From Liquorilactobacillus sicerae (GTDB lineage Bacteria > Bacillota > Bacilli > Lactobacillales > Lactobacillaceae), in contig NZ_JAHAVQ010000002.1 of the NCBI RefSeq assembly GCF_029916425.1, positions 1-64,000 of the forward strand: 64,000 nt of DNA. The letters run 5' to 3'. The notes beneath the pieces were generated by a model that saw only the letters and a list, made by a program, of their open reading frames with translations, was not told the DNA's origin and did no database searches. The position numbers and the translations under genes are program-made. Numbering within the stretch: the first letter of the stretch is position 1; each line of letters begins with the position of its first letter. Positions 28,868 through 38,001 of the stretch are shown here, piece by piece.

Positions 28868-30565
28868 ATGACCAAATGGTGGCAAAAAGCAGTTGTTTAT
28901 CAAGTTTATCCACGAAGCTTTCAAGATAGCAATGGTGATGGAATTGGTGATTTACCAGGAATTATTCGACGCCTTCCTTATATCAAAAAACTAGGAGTTG
29001 ATGTAATTTGGCTAAATCCAATTTACAAAACTTCCAATGTTGATGGAGGTTACGATATTTCGGATTATCAGGCGATCAATCCAGATTTCGGCACAATGGC
29101 TGACTTTAAGAAATTATTAGTCAAAGCACATCAAATAGGACTTAAGATCATGCTCGACTTAGTTGTTAATCATAGCTCCTCAGAACATAAATGGTTTATC
29201 GAATCACGTCAAAGCAAGGATAATCCTTATCGCGACTTTTATATCTGGCGTGATCCAGTTGATGGACACGAACCAAATAACTGGGGATCATTCTTTTCTG
29301 GCCCTGCTTGGACCTATGATACAAAAACTAAGCAGTATTACTTACACTTATTTGCTAAAGAACAACCCGATTTAAATTGGACGAATCCACAAGTTCGCCA
29401 AGCGGTGTTTGAGATGATGAATTGGTGGGCTAAACAAGGAATTGATGGCTTCAGAATGGACGTTATTTCCTTGCTTTCTAAACCAAAAGGGCTCCCTGAC
29501 GGCCCGCAAGCTCCAAATGCTCCTTACGGTGATGGTGGCTCATTAGTCGCTAACGGAAAGCATGAACACGAATACTTGCAAGAAATGAATCAGCAGGTCT
29601 TAAGCAAATATGATTGGATCACTGTTGGCGAAACGGCTGGCGTAACGATTGAACAAGCTGCTAAATACGCTAATCTTGATGGTAGTGAGCTAAATATGGT
29701 TTTTCAATTTGAGCATATGGGATTAGATAGTAATCGTGATCCGCGTTTAGGAAAATGGAGTGATCGAAAAGCCACCTTAACTGATTTGCGAACTAATTTG
29801 ACTAAATGGCAGCAAAAATTAGCTAACCGTGCTTGGAACAGTCTTTATTGGAATAATCATGATCAGCCACGAGTCGTTTCTCGTTTTGGGAATGATTCAC
29901 CACAATATCGTGTTTTAGCTGCTAAAATGTTAGCAGCTATGTTACATTGTATGCAAGGTACACCTTATATTTATCAAGGTGAAGAACTTGGCATGACCAA
30001 CACTCATTTCGCAACTCTTAACGATGTCGTTGACGTTGAAGCACGCAATGCTTACCATGAATTAGTTGAACAAGAAAAAATTATTTCTGGTCAGAAATTG
30101 TTGAGCTATTTTGACGCTAAATCTCGTGATAATGCCCGGACACCGATGCAGTGGAATAACCAAAAAAATGCCGGTTTTTCCAATAACAAACCCTGGATGC
30201 AGGTAAATCCAAATTATCAACAGATTAATGCGGCGGCGGCTTTAGCTGACCCAAATTCCATTTTTTATTTTTACCAACAATTGATCAAATTGCGTCATAA
30301 CTTAGCAGTCATTACTGATGGTGATTTTCAACTAGTTAAAGATAATACTAAAGATCCCGATGTTTTTGCTTACACTCGTCGTAACTCCGATCAGCAATTA
30401 TTAGTGATCTGCAACTTTACTGATCAAATACTAAAGCGTCATTATTCGCCTGCTCCCGGCTCAAAACTGATTGTTCAAAACTATCAGGGTGAGATGACAT
30501 CTACTTTACGACCTTATGAAACTCGAGTTTATTTGACTGTTTTAGGAACAACCAATAATGACTGA
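28868..30565 (+). CDS. Oligo-1,6-glucosidase (GH13_31)
   Basis: A 565-residue intracellular alpha-glucosidase of GH13 subfamily 31. Conserved regions: DLVVNHSS (97-104), GFRMDVIS with nucleophile D198, VGETAG with acid/base E255, and NNHDQPRV with D332. The residue after the nucleophile is Val199; in characterised relatives Val here goes with alpha-1,6 preference (isomaltose, panose) whereas Thr or Ala goes with alpha-1,4. No signal peptide, so it acts on imported sugars. Its stop overlaps the start of the LacI gene by eight bases. No sugar transporter is adjacent. Confidence 0.9.
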   Translation: MTKWWQKAVVYQVYPRSFQDSNGDGIGDLPGIIRRLPYIKKLGVDVIWLNPIYKTSNVDGGYDISDYQAINPDFGTMADFKKLLVKAHQIGLKIMLDLVVNHSSSEHKWFIESRQSKDNPYRDFYIWRDPVDGHEPNNWGSFFSGPAWTYDTKTKQYYLHLFAKEQPDLNWTNPQVRQAVFEMMNWWAKQGIDGFRMDVISLLSKPKGLPDGPQAPNAPYGDGGSLVANGKHEHEYLQEMNQQVLSKYDWITVGETAGVTIEQAAKYANLDGSELNMVFQFEHMGLDSNRDPRLGKWSDRKATLTDLRTNLTKWQQKLANRAWNSLYWNNHDQPRVVSRFGNDSPQYRVLAAKMLAAMLHCMQGTPYIYQGEELGMTNTHFATLNDVVDVEARNAYHELVEQEKIISGQKLLSYFDAKSRDNARTPMQWNNQKNAGFSNNKPWMQVNPNYQQINAAAALADPNSIFYFYQQLIKLRHNLAVITDGDFQLVKDNTKDPDVFAYTRRNSDQQLLVICNFTDQILKRHYSPAPGSKLIVQNYQGEMTSTLRPYETRVYLTVLGTTNND

Positions 30566-31529
30566 TATAAATGATGTTGCAAAATTAGCCGGAGTTTCGC
30601 GCGGATCAGTCTCAAATTATTTAAACGGAGCAAAAATGCGGCCAACAACACGTGCTAAAATTGGCTCTGCTATTGAACAGCTTCATTACTTGCCTAATGG
30701 TACCGCTCAAGCTTTAAAAAGGCGACAAACTAACTACATTGTTTTAATCTTGCCTAAAATTACAACGCCTTTCTTTGCCAAATTAACAGAACAAATTCAA
30801 CTTGAAGCTAAGAAAAGACAATTAAAACTCATTCTATGTATTTCTGGCAGTCAAGCAAAAAACGAACTTGAGTATTTACAAATGGCACAAGTTCAAAAAG
30901 TTGCCGGCATCATTACAATGTCATATTCAGATATCACGCCTTGGCTGAATGTTAAGATTCCGTTGATCACTTTGGAACATCGACTAACTGAAGAGGTGCC
31001 ATTGATCTCAGCTGATAACTACGCTGGCGGCAAGTTATCAGCAAACAAGCTAATTGCTACAGGTTGCCAAAAATTAGCCTTTGTCGGTTATCAACCACTT
31101 GAAAATTCTGCCTTTCAACGTTACCAGGGATTCCTTGATCAATGCTTGCAGCAAAATATTATTTGTGAAAAGATTCTGTTGCCGACCCAAACTAATACTA
31201 GTTTTTTGGACAAATGGCTGAAACTTAATTTTGATTCAACTAACTCTAAATATGATGGAATTTTTGCGGTTTCTGATGCGCTAGCTCTACAAATTTGGCT
31301 TGGATTGCAACAGCGACAGGTTATGGTGCCACAAAATGTCCAACTGATTGGTTTTGACGGTGTACCTGCTTATTCAAATGCTCAATTGCATCTTTCTTCG
31401 ATCAAACAACCTGTTGAACGAATGGCACAAGCTGCTGTCGTCGCTCTCGTCAGCTTGATTAATGGTCAAACACCGCCTTCACCGCAGATTTTACCTGTTA
31501 ATTTTCATCCTGGATTAACTACCAAATAA
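30558..31529 (+). CDS. LacI-family transcriptional regulator
   Basis: A 323-residue repressor with an N-terminal LacI helix-turn-helix (DINDVAKLAGVSRGSVSNYL, residues 3-22), the hinge helix NGTAQALKRRQT, and a periplasmic-binding-like effector domain ending VQLIGFDGVPAYSNAQLHLS and SIKQPVERMAQAA. It is translationally coupled to the glucosidase gene and very probably binds TTGGAACGTTCCAA upstream of that gene. The inducer is likely a glucosidase substrate such as isomaltose or a derivative; this is inferred from context. Confidence 0.9.
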   Translation: MTDINDVAKLAGVSRGSVSNYLNGAKMRPTTRAKIGSAIEQLHYLPNGTAQALKRRQTNYIVLILPKITTPFFAKLTEQIQLEAKKRQLKLILCISGSQAKNELEYLQMAQVQKVAGIITMSYSDITPWLNVKIPLITLEHRLTEEVPLISADNYAGGKLSANKLIATGCQKLAFVGYQPLENSAFQRYQGFLDQCLQQNIICEKILLPTQTNTSFLDKWLKLNFDSTNSKYDGIFAVSDALALQIWLGLQQRQVMVPQNVQLIGFDGVPAYSNAQLHLSSIKQPVERMAQAAVVALVSLINGQTPPSPQILPVNFHPGLTTK

Positions 31530-31544
31530 AATTTATTTCGTCAA

Positions 31545-31580
31545 AAAAGTCGCTAATCAACTGATTAACGACTTTTATTT
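31545..31580. terminator. Terminator between lacI-type gene and icd
   Basis: AAAAGTCG and TAATC pair with GATTA and CGACTTTT around an AACT loop (31545-31576), with one mismatch. The A-run and T-run sides allow use from both directions between convergent genes. Confidence 0.75.
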
Positions 31581-31594
31581 GTCTACTTAAACTT

Positions 31595-32869
31595 TTAATC
31601 TCGCTTGATCAACGAAACCAAGTAGGCTGCAAAACCACTCGTTGACAACTCAACGGCATCTGGCAAAGCTTTAGCAAAATCAACCGTGACATGCTGATCA
31701 GCGATTGCTTGACTAACTGCTTTTTTTATTAAATCAGCCACTTGTTGCCATCCAAGATACTCAAACATCATGACCCCAGATAAAATCATCGAGGTCGGAT
31801 TTAATTTATTTTGTCCAGCAAACTGTGGCGCAGTCCCATGCGTGGCCTCAAAAATTGCTCGTTTTGTTTGATAGTTGATATTAGCTCCCGGAGCAATCCC
31901 AATTCCTCCAACCTGAGCTGCTAAAGCATCAGAAATATAATCACCATTCAAATTCAAAGTTGCCACCACATCAAAATTTTCGGGATGCAATAAAGATTGC
32001 TGGAAGAAATTATCGGCTATTAGGTCATTAACGATGATTTTCCCTGTTTTAACTGCTTTTGCCTGAACTGCTTGGGCTTCATCGTACCCAGCCTGCCGCA
32101 ACACGTTGGTATACTCTTCCATAGTAAAGACTTGATCATCGAATTCCTGAGCTGCCTGATACCCCCAAGCTTTAAAACCACCTTCTGTTTTTTTCATAAT
32201 ATTGCCTTTATGAACAAGTGTGACAGTCTGCAAATGGTGATCAATCGCATACTGAATGGCAGCCTTAACTAAACGTTTTGAACCTTCACTTGAAACGGGT
32301 TTGATCGCAAAAGCTGAAGTATTTGGGAAACGGACTTTTTCAAATTGACGATATTTTTTTAAAAGGGCTAATAACTCATCAGCCGCGGGTGTTTGTGCAG
32401 CAAAATCGATTCCAGCATAAATGTCTTCAGTATTTTCCCGAAAAACGGTGATGGAAACTTTTCCCGGATATTTGACCGGAGATGGACTGCCAGCAAAATA
32501 CTCGACCGGCCGGACACAGGCAAATAAGTCAAGTTTCTGTCTTAAAGTTACATTTAAAGAACGATGTCCCTTGCCAATTGGCGTTGTCAGTGGTCCCTTG
32601 ATTGAAACCAGATATTTTTTTAATGCTGTTACCGTTTCAGCTGGCAGCCATTCTCCTGTTTGATCATAAGCTGCCTGACCAGCTAAATATTGCTTCCAAA
32701 CCACTTGCTTAGTTCCTTGGTATGCTTTGGCAACTGCAGCGTCAAAAACTTGTTTAGCTGCCGCCCAAATTTCCGGCCCGATTCCATCTCCAGCAATAAA
32801 AGGAATAATTGGAAAATTTGGCACTTGTAATTGATCTTGTTGAAGTGAAATTTTTTCTGGCTTTGCCAC
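31595..32869 (-). CDS. icd: Isocitrate dehydrogenase, probably NAD-type
   Basis: Oxidatively decarboxylates isocitrate to 2-oxoglutarate. 424 residues, prokaryotic type I. Substrate motifs are intact: [45 protein letters not shown] and [19 protein letters not shown]. The coenzyme site departs from the E. coli NADP enzyme: [10 protein letters not shown] replaces HGTAPKYAGQ (Lys344 to Gln, Tyr345 to Phe), and TVDFAK replaces TYDFER (Tyr391 to Val, Arg395 to Lys). Loss of these phosphate-binding residues suggests NAD use; that is inference. The start is GTG behind GGAGG. Third gene of acnA-citrate synthase-icd. Confidence 0.92.
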   Translation of the reverse strand: MAKPEKISLQQDQLQVPNFPIIPFIAGDGIGPEIWAAAKQVFDAAVAKAYQGTKQVVWKQYLAGQAAYDQTGEWLPAETVTALKKYLVSIKGPLTTPIGKGHRSLNVTLRQKLDLFACVRPVEYFAGSPSPVKYPGKVSITVFRENTEDIYAGIDFAAQTPAADELLALLKKYRQFEKVRFPNTSAFAIKPVSSEGSKRLVKAAIQYAIDHHLQTVTLVHKGNIMKKTEGGFKAWGYQAAQEFDDQVFTMEEYTNVLRQAGYDEAQAVQAKAVKTGKIIVNDLIADNFFQQSLLHPENFDVVATLNLNGDYISDALAAQVGGIGIAPGANINYQTKRAIFEATHGTAPQFAGQNKLNPTSMILSGVMMFEYLGWQQVADLIKKAVSQAIADQHVTVDFAKALPDAVELSTSGFAAYLVSLIKRD

Positions 32870-32965
32870 TGTTGATTCCTCCTTGTATTATATGTTTACA
32901 AGTTACACATCTTTTACTAAAGATACTTGTTTTTTGAACACCACATGTTAGTCTTTAATTTCAAT

Positions 32966-34048
32966 TTATTTTTTCTGATAATGACGGTTTTTTGGCCCAA
33001 CATATTCAGAAGACGGACGGATTAAAATATTTTCTTGACGCTGTTCCATAATATGTGCCAACCAGCCAACCGTCCGGCAAGCAGCAAAAATCGTTGTATA
33101 GGTTTCTTTTTTTAGACCAATACAGTGATAAATCAAAGCAGTATAGTAATCAACATTTGGATGCAGTTCATAGTTTTCTAACATATAAGCTGCTAATTGC
33201 TGCTGAATTCGATAATAATCTTGATTATCAGTTTCTTCTGCCAGTTTTTTGGCAATTTTTTTCAAAATAAAAGCACGGGGATCACCATTTTTATAAATTC
33301 GATGACCAAATCCCATAATTTTACGTTTTTGAGCCACTTGATTATTAATATATTCAACCGGCTTTAACTGTTGATTTTTGATTTCCTGCAGCATTTCAAA
33401 AACTCTTTCATTAGCACCACCATGCAGTGGACCTTTCAAAGCACAGACTGCCGCCGTCAAACAAGAATAATAATCCGATAAGGTCGAAGCCACCACTCGT
33501 GCTGTAAAAGTCGATGCGTTAAATTCATGATCGGCATGCAAAATCATCACCGTCGAGAACATTCGCGCAAGTTCAGTCGATGGCCGTTTGCCAGTCATCA
33601 TATAAAGAAAATTTTCCACAACACTCAATTGAGGATCAGCATCGATCAGCGGTTCATTATCTCGAATCCGAATAATTGCTGCAATTGCCGTTAACATTTT
33701 TGAAAGGATCTTAGGTGGCTCATCATGTTCAACATCGTTTGTTGTTCCCAACAGTGAAGTTGTTGTCCGCAGAATACTCATTGGATGCTGCGGTTCTTTA
33801 GCTATATATAATAGTAATCTGATCGTTTCTGCTGGTAAAACCATTTTATCAACTAATTGTTGCCGAAATTTTTTTAGTTCCTGCTGATTAGGCAGTTGCT
33901 TGTACCATAAGAGAAAAACAACTTCCTCAAATGACGCATTAGCAATTTCCTCAATCGGATAACCCACATAAGTCAGGTGTGCATTAGCCGTCGAACTGAT
34001 TTTTGTTTGGTCAACAACAACTCCGTCTAAACCTTTTTGACAATCCAT
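32966..34048 (-). CDS. citZ: Citrate synthase
   Basis: Condenses oxaloacetate and acetyl-CoA to citrate. 360 residues, the short Gram-positive form. The start GLDGVVVDQTKISS leads to TYVGYPIEEIANASFEEVVF. The catalytic motifs GPLHGGANERV and GFGHRIYKNGDPRA carry the two active-site His, with a conserved Arg near the C-terminus. Could be a 2-methylcitrate synthase by fold, but no prpB/prpD partners are near and aconitase and icd flank it. GGAGGG precedes the ATG. Confidence 0.93.
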   Translation of the reverse strand: MDCQKGLDGVVVDQTKISSTANAHLTYVGYPIEEIANASFEEVVFLLWYKQLPNQQELKKFRQQLVDKMVLPAETIRLLLYIAKEPQHPMSILRTTTSLLGTTNDVEHDEPPKILSKMLTAIAAIIRIRDNEPLIDADPQLSVVENFLYMMTGKRPSTELARMFSTVMILHADHEFNASTFTARVVASTLSDYYSCLTAAVCALKGPLHGGANERVFEMLQEIKNQQLKPVEYINNQVAQKRKIMGFGHRIYKNGDPRAFILKKIAKKLAEETDNQDYYRIQQQLAAYMLENYELHPNVDYYTALIYHCIGLKKETYTTIFAACRTVGWLAHIMEQRQENILIRPSSEYVGPKNRHYQKK

Positions 34049-34071
34049 TAAGTTCCCTCCTCAGAAATAAA

Positions 34072-36684
34072 TTAATTCTCCGCCATTTTCTTGGTTAAGA
34101 CATATGGCAAAATTCCTTGTGACTGATAGTACTGATTGTCGATCGGTGCATCAAACCGAACCTGTACATCAAATTCAACTTGATGCTTTTGATTCTGAGC
34201 TTTAATATGAGCAGTTTGTCCAGCTAATTCGATGGTAAACGTTTCACTGCCGTCCAATTCCAAACTGGCAGCGTTTTGACCTGGCAAATACTGCAATGGC
34301 AGCACACCCATCATAACTAGATTTGAGCGATGGATTCGTTCAAAACTTTCAGCAATTACCGCCTTGACGCCTAGCATTTGAACACCCTTCGCTGCCCAAT
34401 CACGAGATGAACCCATTCCATAATCTTTACCAGCTAAAATAACCGTTCCAACCTTCTGTTTTTTGTAATTCATTGCTGCAGCATAAATGGTCGTTTCTTG
34501 GCCAGTCAGCCAAGATTTAGTAAAACCGCCATGTTTTTGCGGCGTAAGTTGATTTTGCAACCGAATATTAGCTAGGGTTCCTCGAATCATTACTTGATGG
34601 TTCCCGCGTCGTGAACCATAAGAATTAAAATCTTCAGGTTTTACACCACAACTCAATAAATATTGACCAGCTGGAGTATCCTGACCAATAAAACCAGCTG
34701 GTGAAATATGATCCGTGGTAATTGAATCACCCAACTTAGCTAACACTCTTAAACCAGTTAGCTGCTTTGCTTGTTGCTCAAATAACGGCGGTAAAGCTAA
34801 ATAAGTTGAACTTTGATTCCAATGATAAGTCACAGATTTTGTGACTGGTAAAGCATTCCAAGTTGCATTTTGTTCAAAAATATTTTGATAATTAGCTGAA
34901 AATAATTCAGGCTTAACATAATCATGAATTGTTTTAGTAACCTCTTCAACCGCTGGCCAAAGATCCTTTAGATAAACTGGTTTGCCAGCCTGATCTTGAC
35001 CAAGTTTTTCTTTAGTCAAATCAATATCTAAGGTCCCAGCTAAAGCATAAGCAACTACCAAGGGTGGAGAAGCTAAATAAGTATCTTTGATCAAAGGGTT
35101 AACGCGCCCTTCAAAATTACGATTACCACTTTCGATCGCAGCTAAAGGATAGTTAGTTTGTGCAATGACTTCTTGAACACCGGGATTTAATTTACCTGAA
35201 TTGCCGATGCAAGTCGTACAACCATAGCCGACAATATTAAAGCCTAACTGATCCAAGTAAGGTTGAAGACGTGAAGCTTTGAGATAATCAGCTACAACGC
35301 GCGAGCCCGGAGCAAAAGAGGTCTTAACATACGCTGGAATCTTGAGCCCCTTTTGAATAGCTTTTTTCGCAATCAAAGCTGCTGTTATTAAAATTTCTGG
35401 ATTTGATGTATTGGTACAACTAGTAATTGCTGCAATTCCTAAAGCACCAGGCTGCAAAGCAAATTTTTGTCCATTAACCTCTACTTGACAATCCGGCAGG
35501 TCATAACCAGCAAAATACTTTGGCAATTGAGCTAAAGTCACTAAGTCTTGCGGACGTTTTGGTCCAGCAACACTACTTTTAACGGTTCCCAGATCTAATT
35601 CAACGTTTTCAGAGTAATGTCGCTGATCATCTTCTGCTTGCTGATAAAACAAGTGATTAGCCTGAGCATACGTTTTGATCAGCTGAATCTGGTCAGCTGA
35701 GCGATCAGTTAACTTCAAATAGGCTAACGTTTGCTCATCAATCGGGAAAAAGCCGCACGTTGCACCATATTCCGGTGCCATATTAGAAATAGTTGCCCGA
35801 TTTGCTAAAGGCAAGTTCTGCAAACCTGGACCATAAAACTCAACAAATTTACCAACAACATTGTGCTGACGCAACAAATGAGTCAAGGTCAAAGCCAAAT
35901 CAGTTGCCGTTGCCGTTGCTGGCAATTCACCGGTTAACCGAACTCCAACTACTCGTGGCATTGGAAAATATGATTCTTGTCCCAACATGCTGGCTTCAGC
36001 TTCAATTCCACCAACACCCCAGCCTAAAACACCCAAGGCATTGATCATTGTTGTATGCGAATCGGTTCCAACCAAAGTATCAGGAAACAAGACTGGTACT
36101 GGAGCGTGGCTGAAACGAACAACTGACGATAAATATTCTAGATTTACTTGGTGAATAATTCCGGTATCAGGCGGAATAACGGTCAAATTTGAAAAACTAG
36201 CTTGGGCCCACTTTAAAAAAGTATACCTTTCTCGATTACGTTTAAATTCTTGTTCAATATTATATTCAAATGCTGTTGGTGTTCCAGCCATGTCAACTTG
36301 AACTGAATGATCAATAATTAAATGAACCGGTACATCAGGATTAATTGTCGCCGGATCTCCCCCTTGCTGTTTAACAGCTTCGCGCATTGCTGCTAAATCG
36401 ACTAAAGCAGGAACTCCTGTGAAATCTTGTAAAACTACTCGTTCAGGCTTATAAGGCACATCATGATCATGTTGTTGATCCCAATCAATGAATGCCGGTA
36501 AAAATTTCTTTAAATCAGTCCGATCCTGACTGTGACGTAAAGTTAGCTCTAATAAAATTCTAATCGAGTATGGCAGACTAGCTACATTCTGATCCTGATC
36601 AGCCAAAAAGCCAGCAATATCAAAATATGAATATTCTTTTTGTCCGATTGTTAATTGTCGCTGATAATCTGGATTTGTAGTCAT
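34072..36684 (-). CDS. acnA: Aconitate hydratase A
   Basis: Isomerises citrate to isocitrate with a [4Fe-4S] cluster. 870 residues. The cluster ligands are in AITSCTNTSNP and GYGCTTCIGNSG. The swivel domain carries GKDYGMGSSRDWAAKG and ESFERIHRSNLVMMGVLPL, the AcnA/IRP signature. First gene of the three-gene operon, 23 bases ahead of citrate synthase. The 280-base upstream region holds an extended -10 promoter at 36756-36783 and a possible leader hairpin (ACCATGT/ACATGGT, 36708-36742). It matches AcnA rather than AcnB by domain order. Confidence 0.94.
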   Translation of the reverse strand: MTTNPDYQRQLTIGQKEYSYFDIAGFLADQDQNVASLPYSIRILLELTLRHSQDRTDLKKFLPAFIDWDQQHDHDVPYKPERVVLQDFTGVPALVDLAAMREAVKQQGGDPATINPDVPVHLIIDHSVQVDMAGTPTAFEYNIEQEFKRNRERYTFLKWAQASFSNLTVIPPDTGIIHQVNLEYLSSVVRFSHAPVPVLFPDTLVGTDSHTTMINALGVLGWGVGGIEAEASMLGQESYFPMPRVVGVRLTGELPATATATDLALTLTHLLRQHNVVGKFVEFYGPGLQNLPLANRATISNMAPEYGATCGFFPIDEQTLAYLKLTDRSADQIQLIKTYAQANHLFYQQAEDDQRHYSENVELDLGTVKSSVAGPKRPQDLVTLAQLPKYFAGYDLPDCQVEVNGQKFALQPGALGIAAITSCTNTSNPEILITAALIAKKAIQKGLKIPAYVKTSFAPGSRVVADYLKASRLQPYLDQLGFNIVGYGCTTCIGNSGKLNPGVQEVIAQTNYPLAAIESGNRNFEGRVNPLIKDTYLASPPLVVAYALAGTLDIDLTKEKLGQDQAGKPVYLKDLWPAVEEVTKTIHDYVKPELFSANYQNIFEQNATWNALPVTKSVTYHWNQSSTYLALPPLFEQQAKQLTGLRVLAKLGDSITTDHISPAGFIGQDTPAGQYLLSCGVKPEDFNSYGSRRGNHQVMIRGTLANIRLQNQLTPQKHGGFTKSWLTGQETTIYAAAMNYKKQKVGTVILAGKDYGMGSSRDWAAKGVQMLGVKAVIAESFERIHRSNLVMMGVLPLQYLPGQNAASLELDGSETFTIELAGQTAHIKAQNQKHQVEFDVQVRFDAPIDNQYYQSQGILPYVLTKKMAEN

Positions 36685-36755
36685 TTGCTAAAACATCTCC
36701 ATTCATCACCATGTCATGAATTTTTAAATTTTCTAACATGGTCTAATTTCTAATC

Positions 36756-36783
36756 ATTCTAACATACTTCTAATCGACTGCAA
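36756..36783 (-). promoter_or_regulatory. Promoter of acnA-citrate synthase-icd
   Basis: On the minus strand TTGCAG (36778-36783), 16 bases, TAGAAT (36756-36761) preceded by TGT (extended -10). A palindrome TACAAATTTGTA lies about 90 bases further upstream at 36871-36882. Confidence 0.6.
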
Positions 36784-36890
36784 ATTACACCTAATGTTAA
36801 GTCTTACTAAAAACTATTCTTTTCAAATAAAAACTGTAAATATTTCTATTTTTATAATTAAGTAAGCGGATACAAATTTGTAAACAAAAA

Positions 36891-36953
36891 AATATTGCTT
36901 TTTTACCTTTCAAGTTTTTGATCTTTGATCTGGCTTGAAAGCTTTAGCAATAT
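36891..36953. terminator. Long imperfect hairpin downstream of the MviM-like gene
   Basis: AATATTGCT (36891-36899) pairs with AGCAATAT and CTTTCAAG with CTTGAAAG, leaving an internal loop of T-rich sequence. It sits just beyond the stop of the minus-strand oxidoreductase gene and is probably its terminator, although the T-run is interrupted. Confidence 0.5.
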
Positions 36954-36966
36954 CGGTAAAATAAAT

Positions 36967-37875
36967 TTATTTTTGTTGATCGGACTTTAGCATTTGCGCA
37001 CACAATCGGTGACTCAAGCAAATGTTTTTCTGTTTAAGCTTGGTTGAAGTTTTTGATTCCACAGCTTGAATAAATGATTTTACCATTTGATAAAACCCAC
37101 AAATTTCAACTGGTTCTGACCATTTTTTGGAAGTGCTAACCTGTTTGATCAATTGATTTTGAATTTCTAATTCCTGTAAATCATTTAAAATATAATGTCC
37201 ACGCTCACTAGTTAACTGGATTTGCTCATCATCAGCATTTGAATGAACATCTAGCGCTAACCAAGCAGTTGAATGCTCAGTTTCCAACTGCATAACAGCA
37301 GTATCCAGTATCCCATTTTGTTCCTTGATTTGACTATTGACCTGTTTAATGGGTTCATCAATTAGATAAATTGCCGTATCAATCAAATGAATAAAAACTT
37401 CATCAATCGCAGTAGCTGTTGTCAGCTTTAAGTCACTATAATTTTTAGTTATCATCAATAACCTTTTATGCTCGACTTGCTTAAGATCGTCTACTAAAGG
37501 AGCAAATCGGCGATTAAAACCCAACATTAAAATTTGGCGATGATTTAACGCCAAGTTTTGTAACTGACGCAACTCAGTCAAAGATTCACCCACCGGCCGA
37601 TCAATAAAAACATGAACGCCATTTTCCAAACATTTTCTAGCTAATTCAAAATGAGCCGGTGTTGAACCATGAATAAAACAAGCATCAATTCCTAAATCCA
37701 GTAATTGTTGTAAATTATGGTATAAATGACTTAAACGATATTTTTGCATCAATGTTTGTTCAATTTTTTCATCCTGAACTGCAAAATAAAAATCACCTGA
37801 GTCGCGCATTGAAAAGTATAATGGCAAATATTCCTTCAAAGCCCGTTTTTCAATTCCAACTACTCCAAATTTCAT
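36967..37875 (-). CDS. Gfo/Idh/MocA-family oxidoreductase, MviM-like
   Basis: A 302-residue NAD(P)-binding protein. The N-terminal Rossmann domain starts MKFGVVGIEKRA; the family segment ACFIHGSTPAHFELARKCL leads to VHVFIDRPVGES and LMLGFNRRFAPLV, closest by eye to MviM-type members. The glycine loop is incomplete, and the usual EKP catalytic motif reads DRP, replacing the Lys with Arg. It may have altered or no dehydrogenase activity. It follows the aminotransferase operon but a terminator at 37950-37995 separates them. Substrate unknown. Confidence 0.82.
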   Translation of the reverse strand: MKFGVVGIEKRALKEYLPLYFSMRDSGDFYFAVQDEKIEQTLMQKYRLSHLYHNLQQLLDLGIDACFIHGSTPAHFELARKCLENGVHVFIDRPVGESLTELRQLQNLALNHRQILMLGFNRRFAPLVDDLKQVEHKRLLMITKNYSDLKLTTATAIDEVFIHLIDTAIYLIDEPIKQVNSQIKEQNGILDTAVMQLETEHSTAWLALDVHSNADDEQIQLTSERGHYILNDLQELEIQNQLIKQVSTSKKWSEPVEICGFYQMVKSFIQAVESKTSTKLKQKNICLSHRLCAQMLKSDQQK

Positions 37876-37949
37876 CTATTCGTCTCCCTTAGCAATTTTA
37901 CAAACAAACTATCTGAGAACAATTTAAAACACTTTGAGAAAATTGTCCA

Positions 37950-37995
37950 TAAAAACTCAGCAGCTGAAACCATTCAGATTTGCTTTAGCTGCTGA
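37950..37995 (-). terminator. Terminator after the hisC-like gene
   Basis: TCAGCAGCT (37957-37965) pairs with AGCTGCTGA (37987-37995); an A-run on the left gives a T-run for minus-strand transcripts. It ends the seven-gene operon that begins at 45223. Confidence 0.75.
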
Positions 37996-38001
37996 ATTTC
38001 A

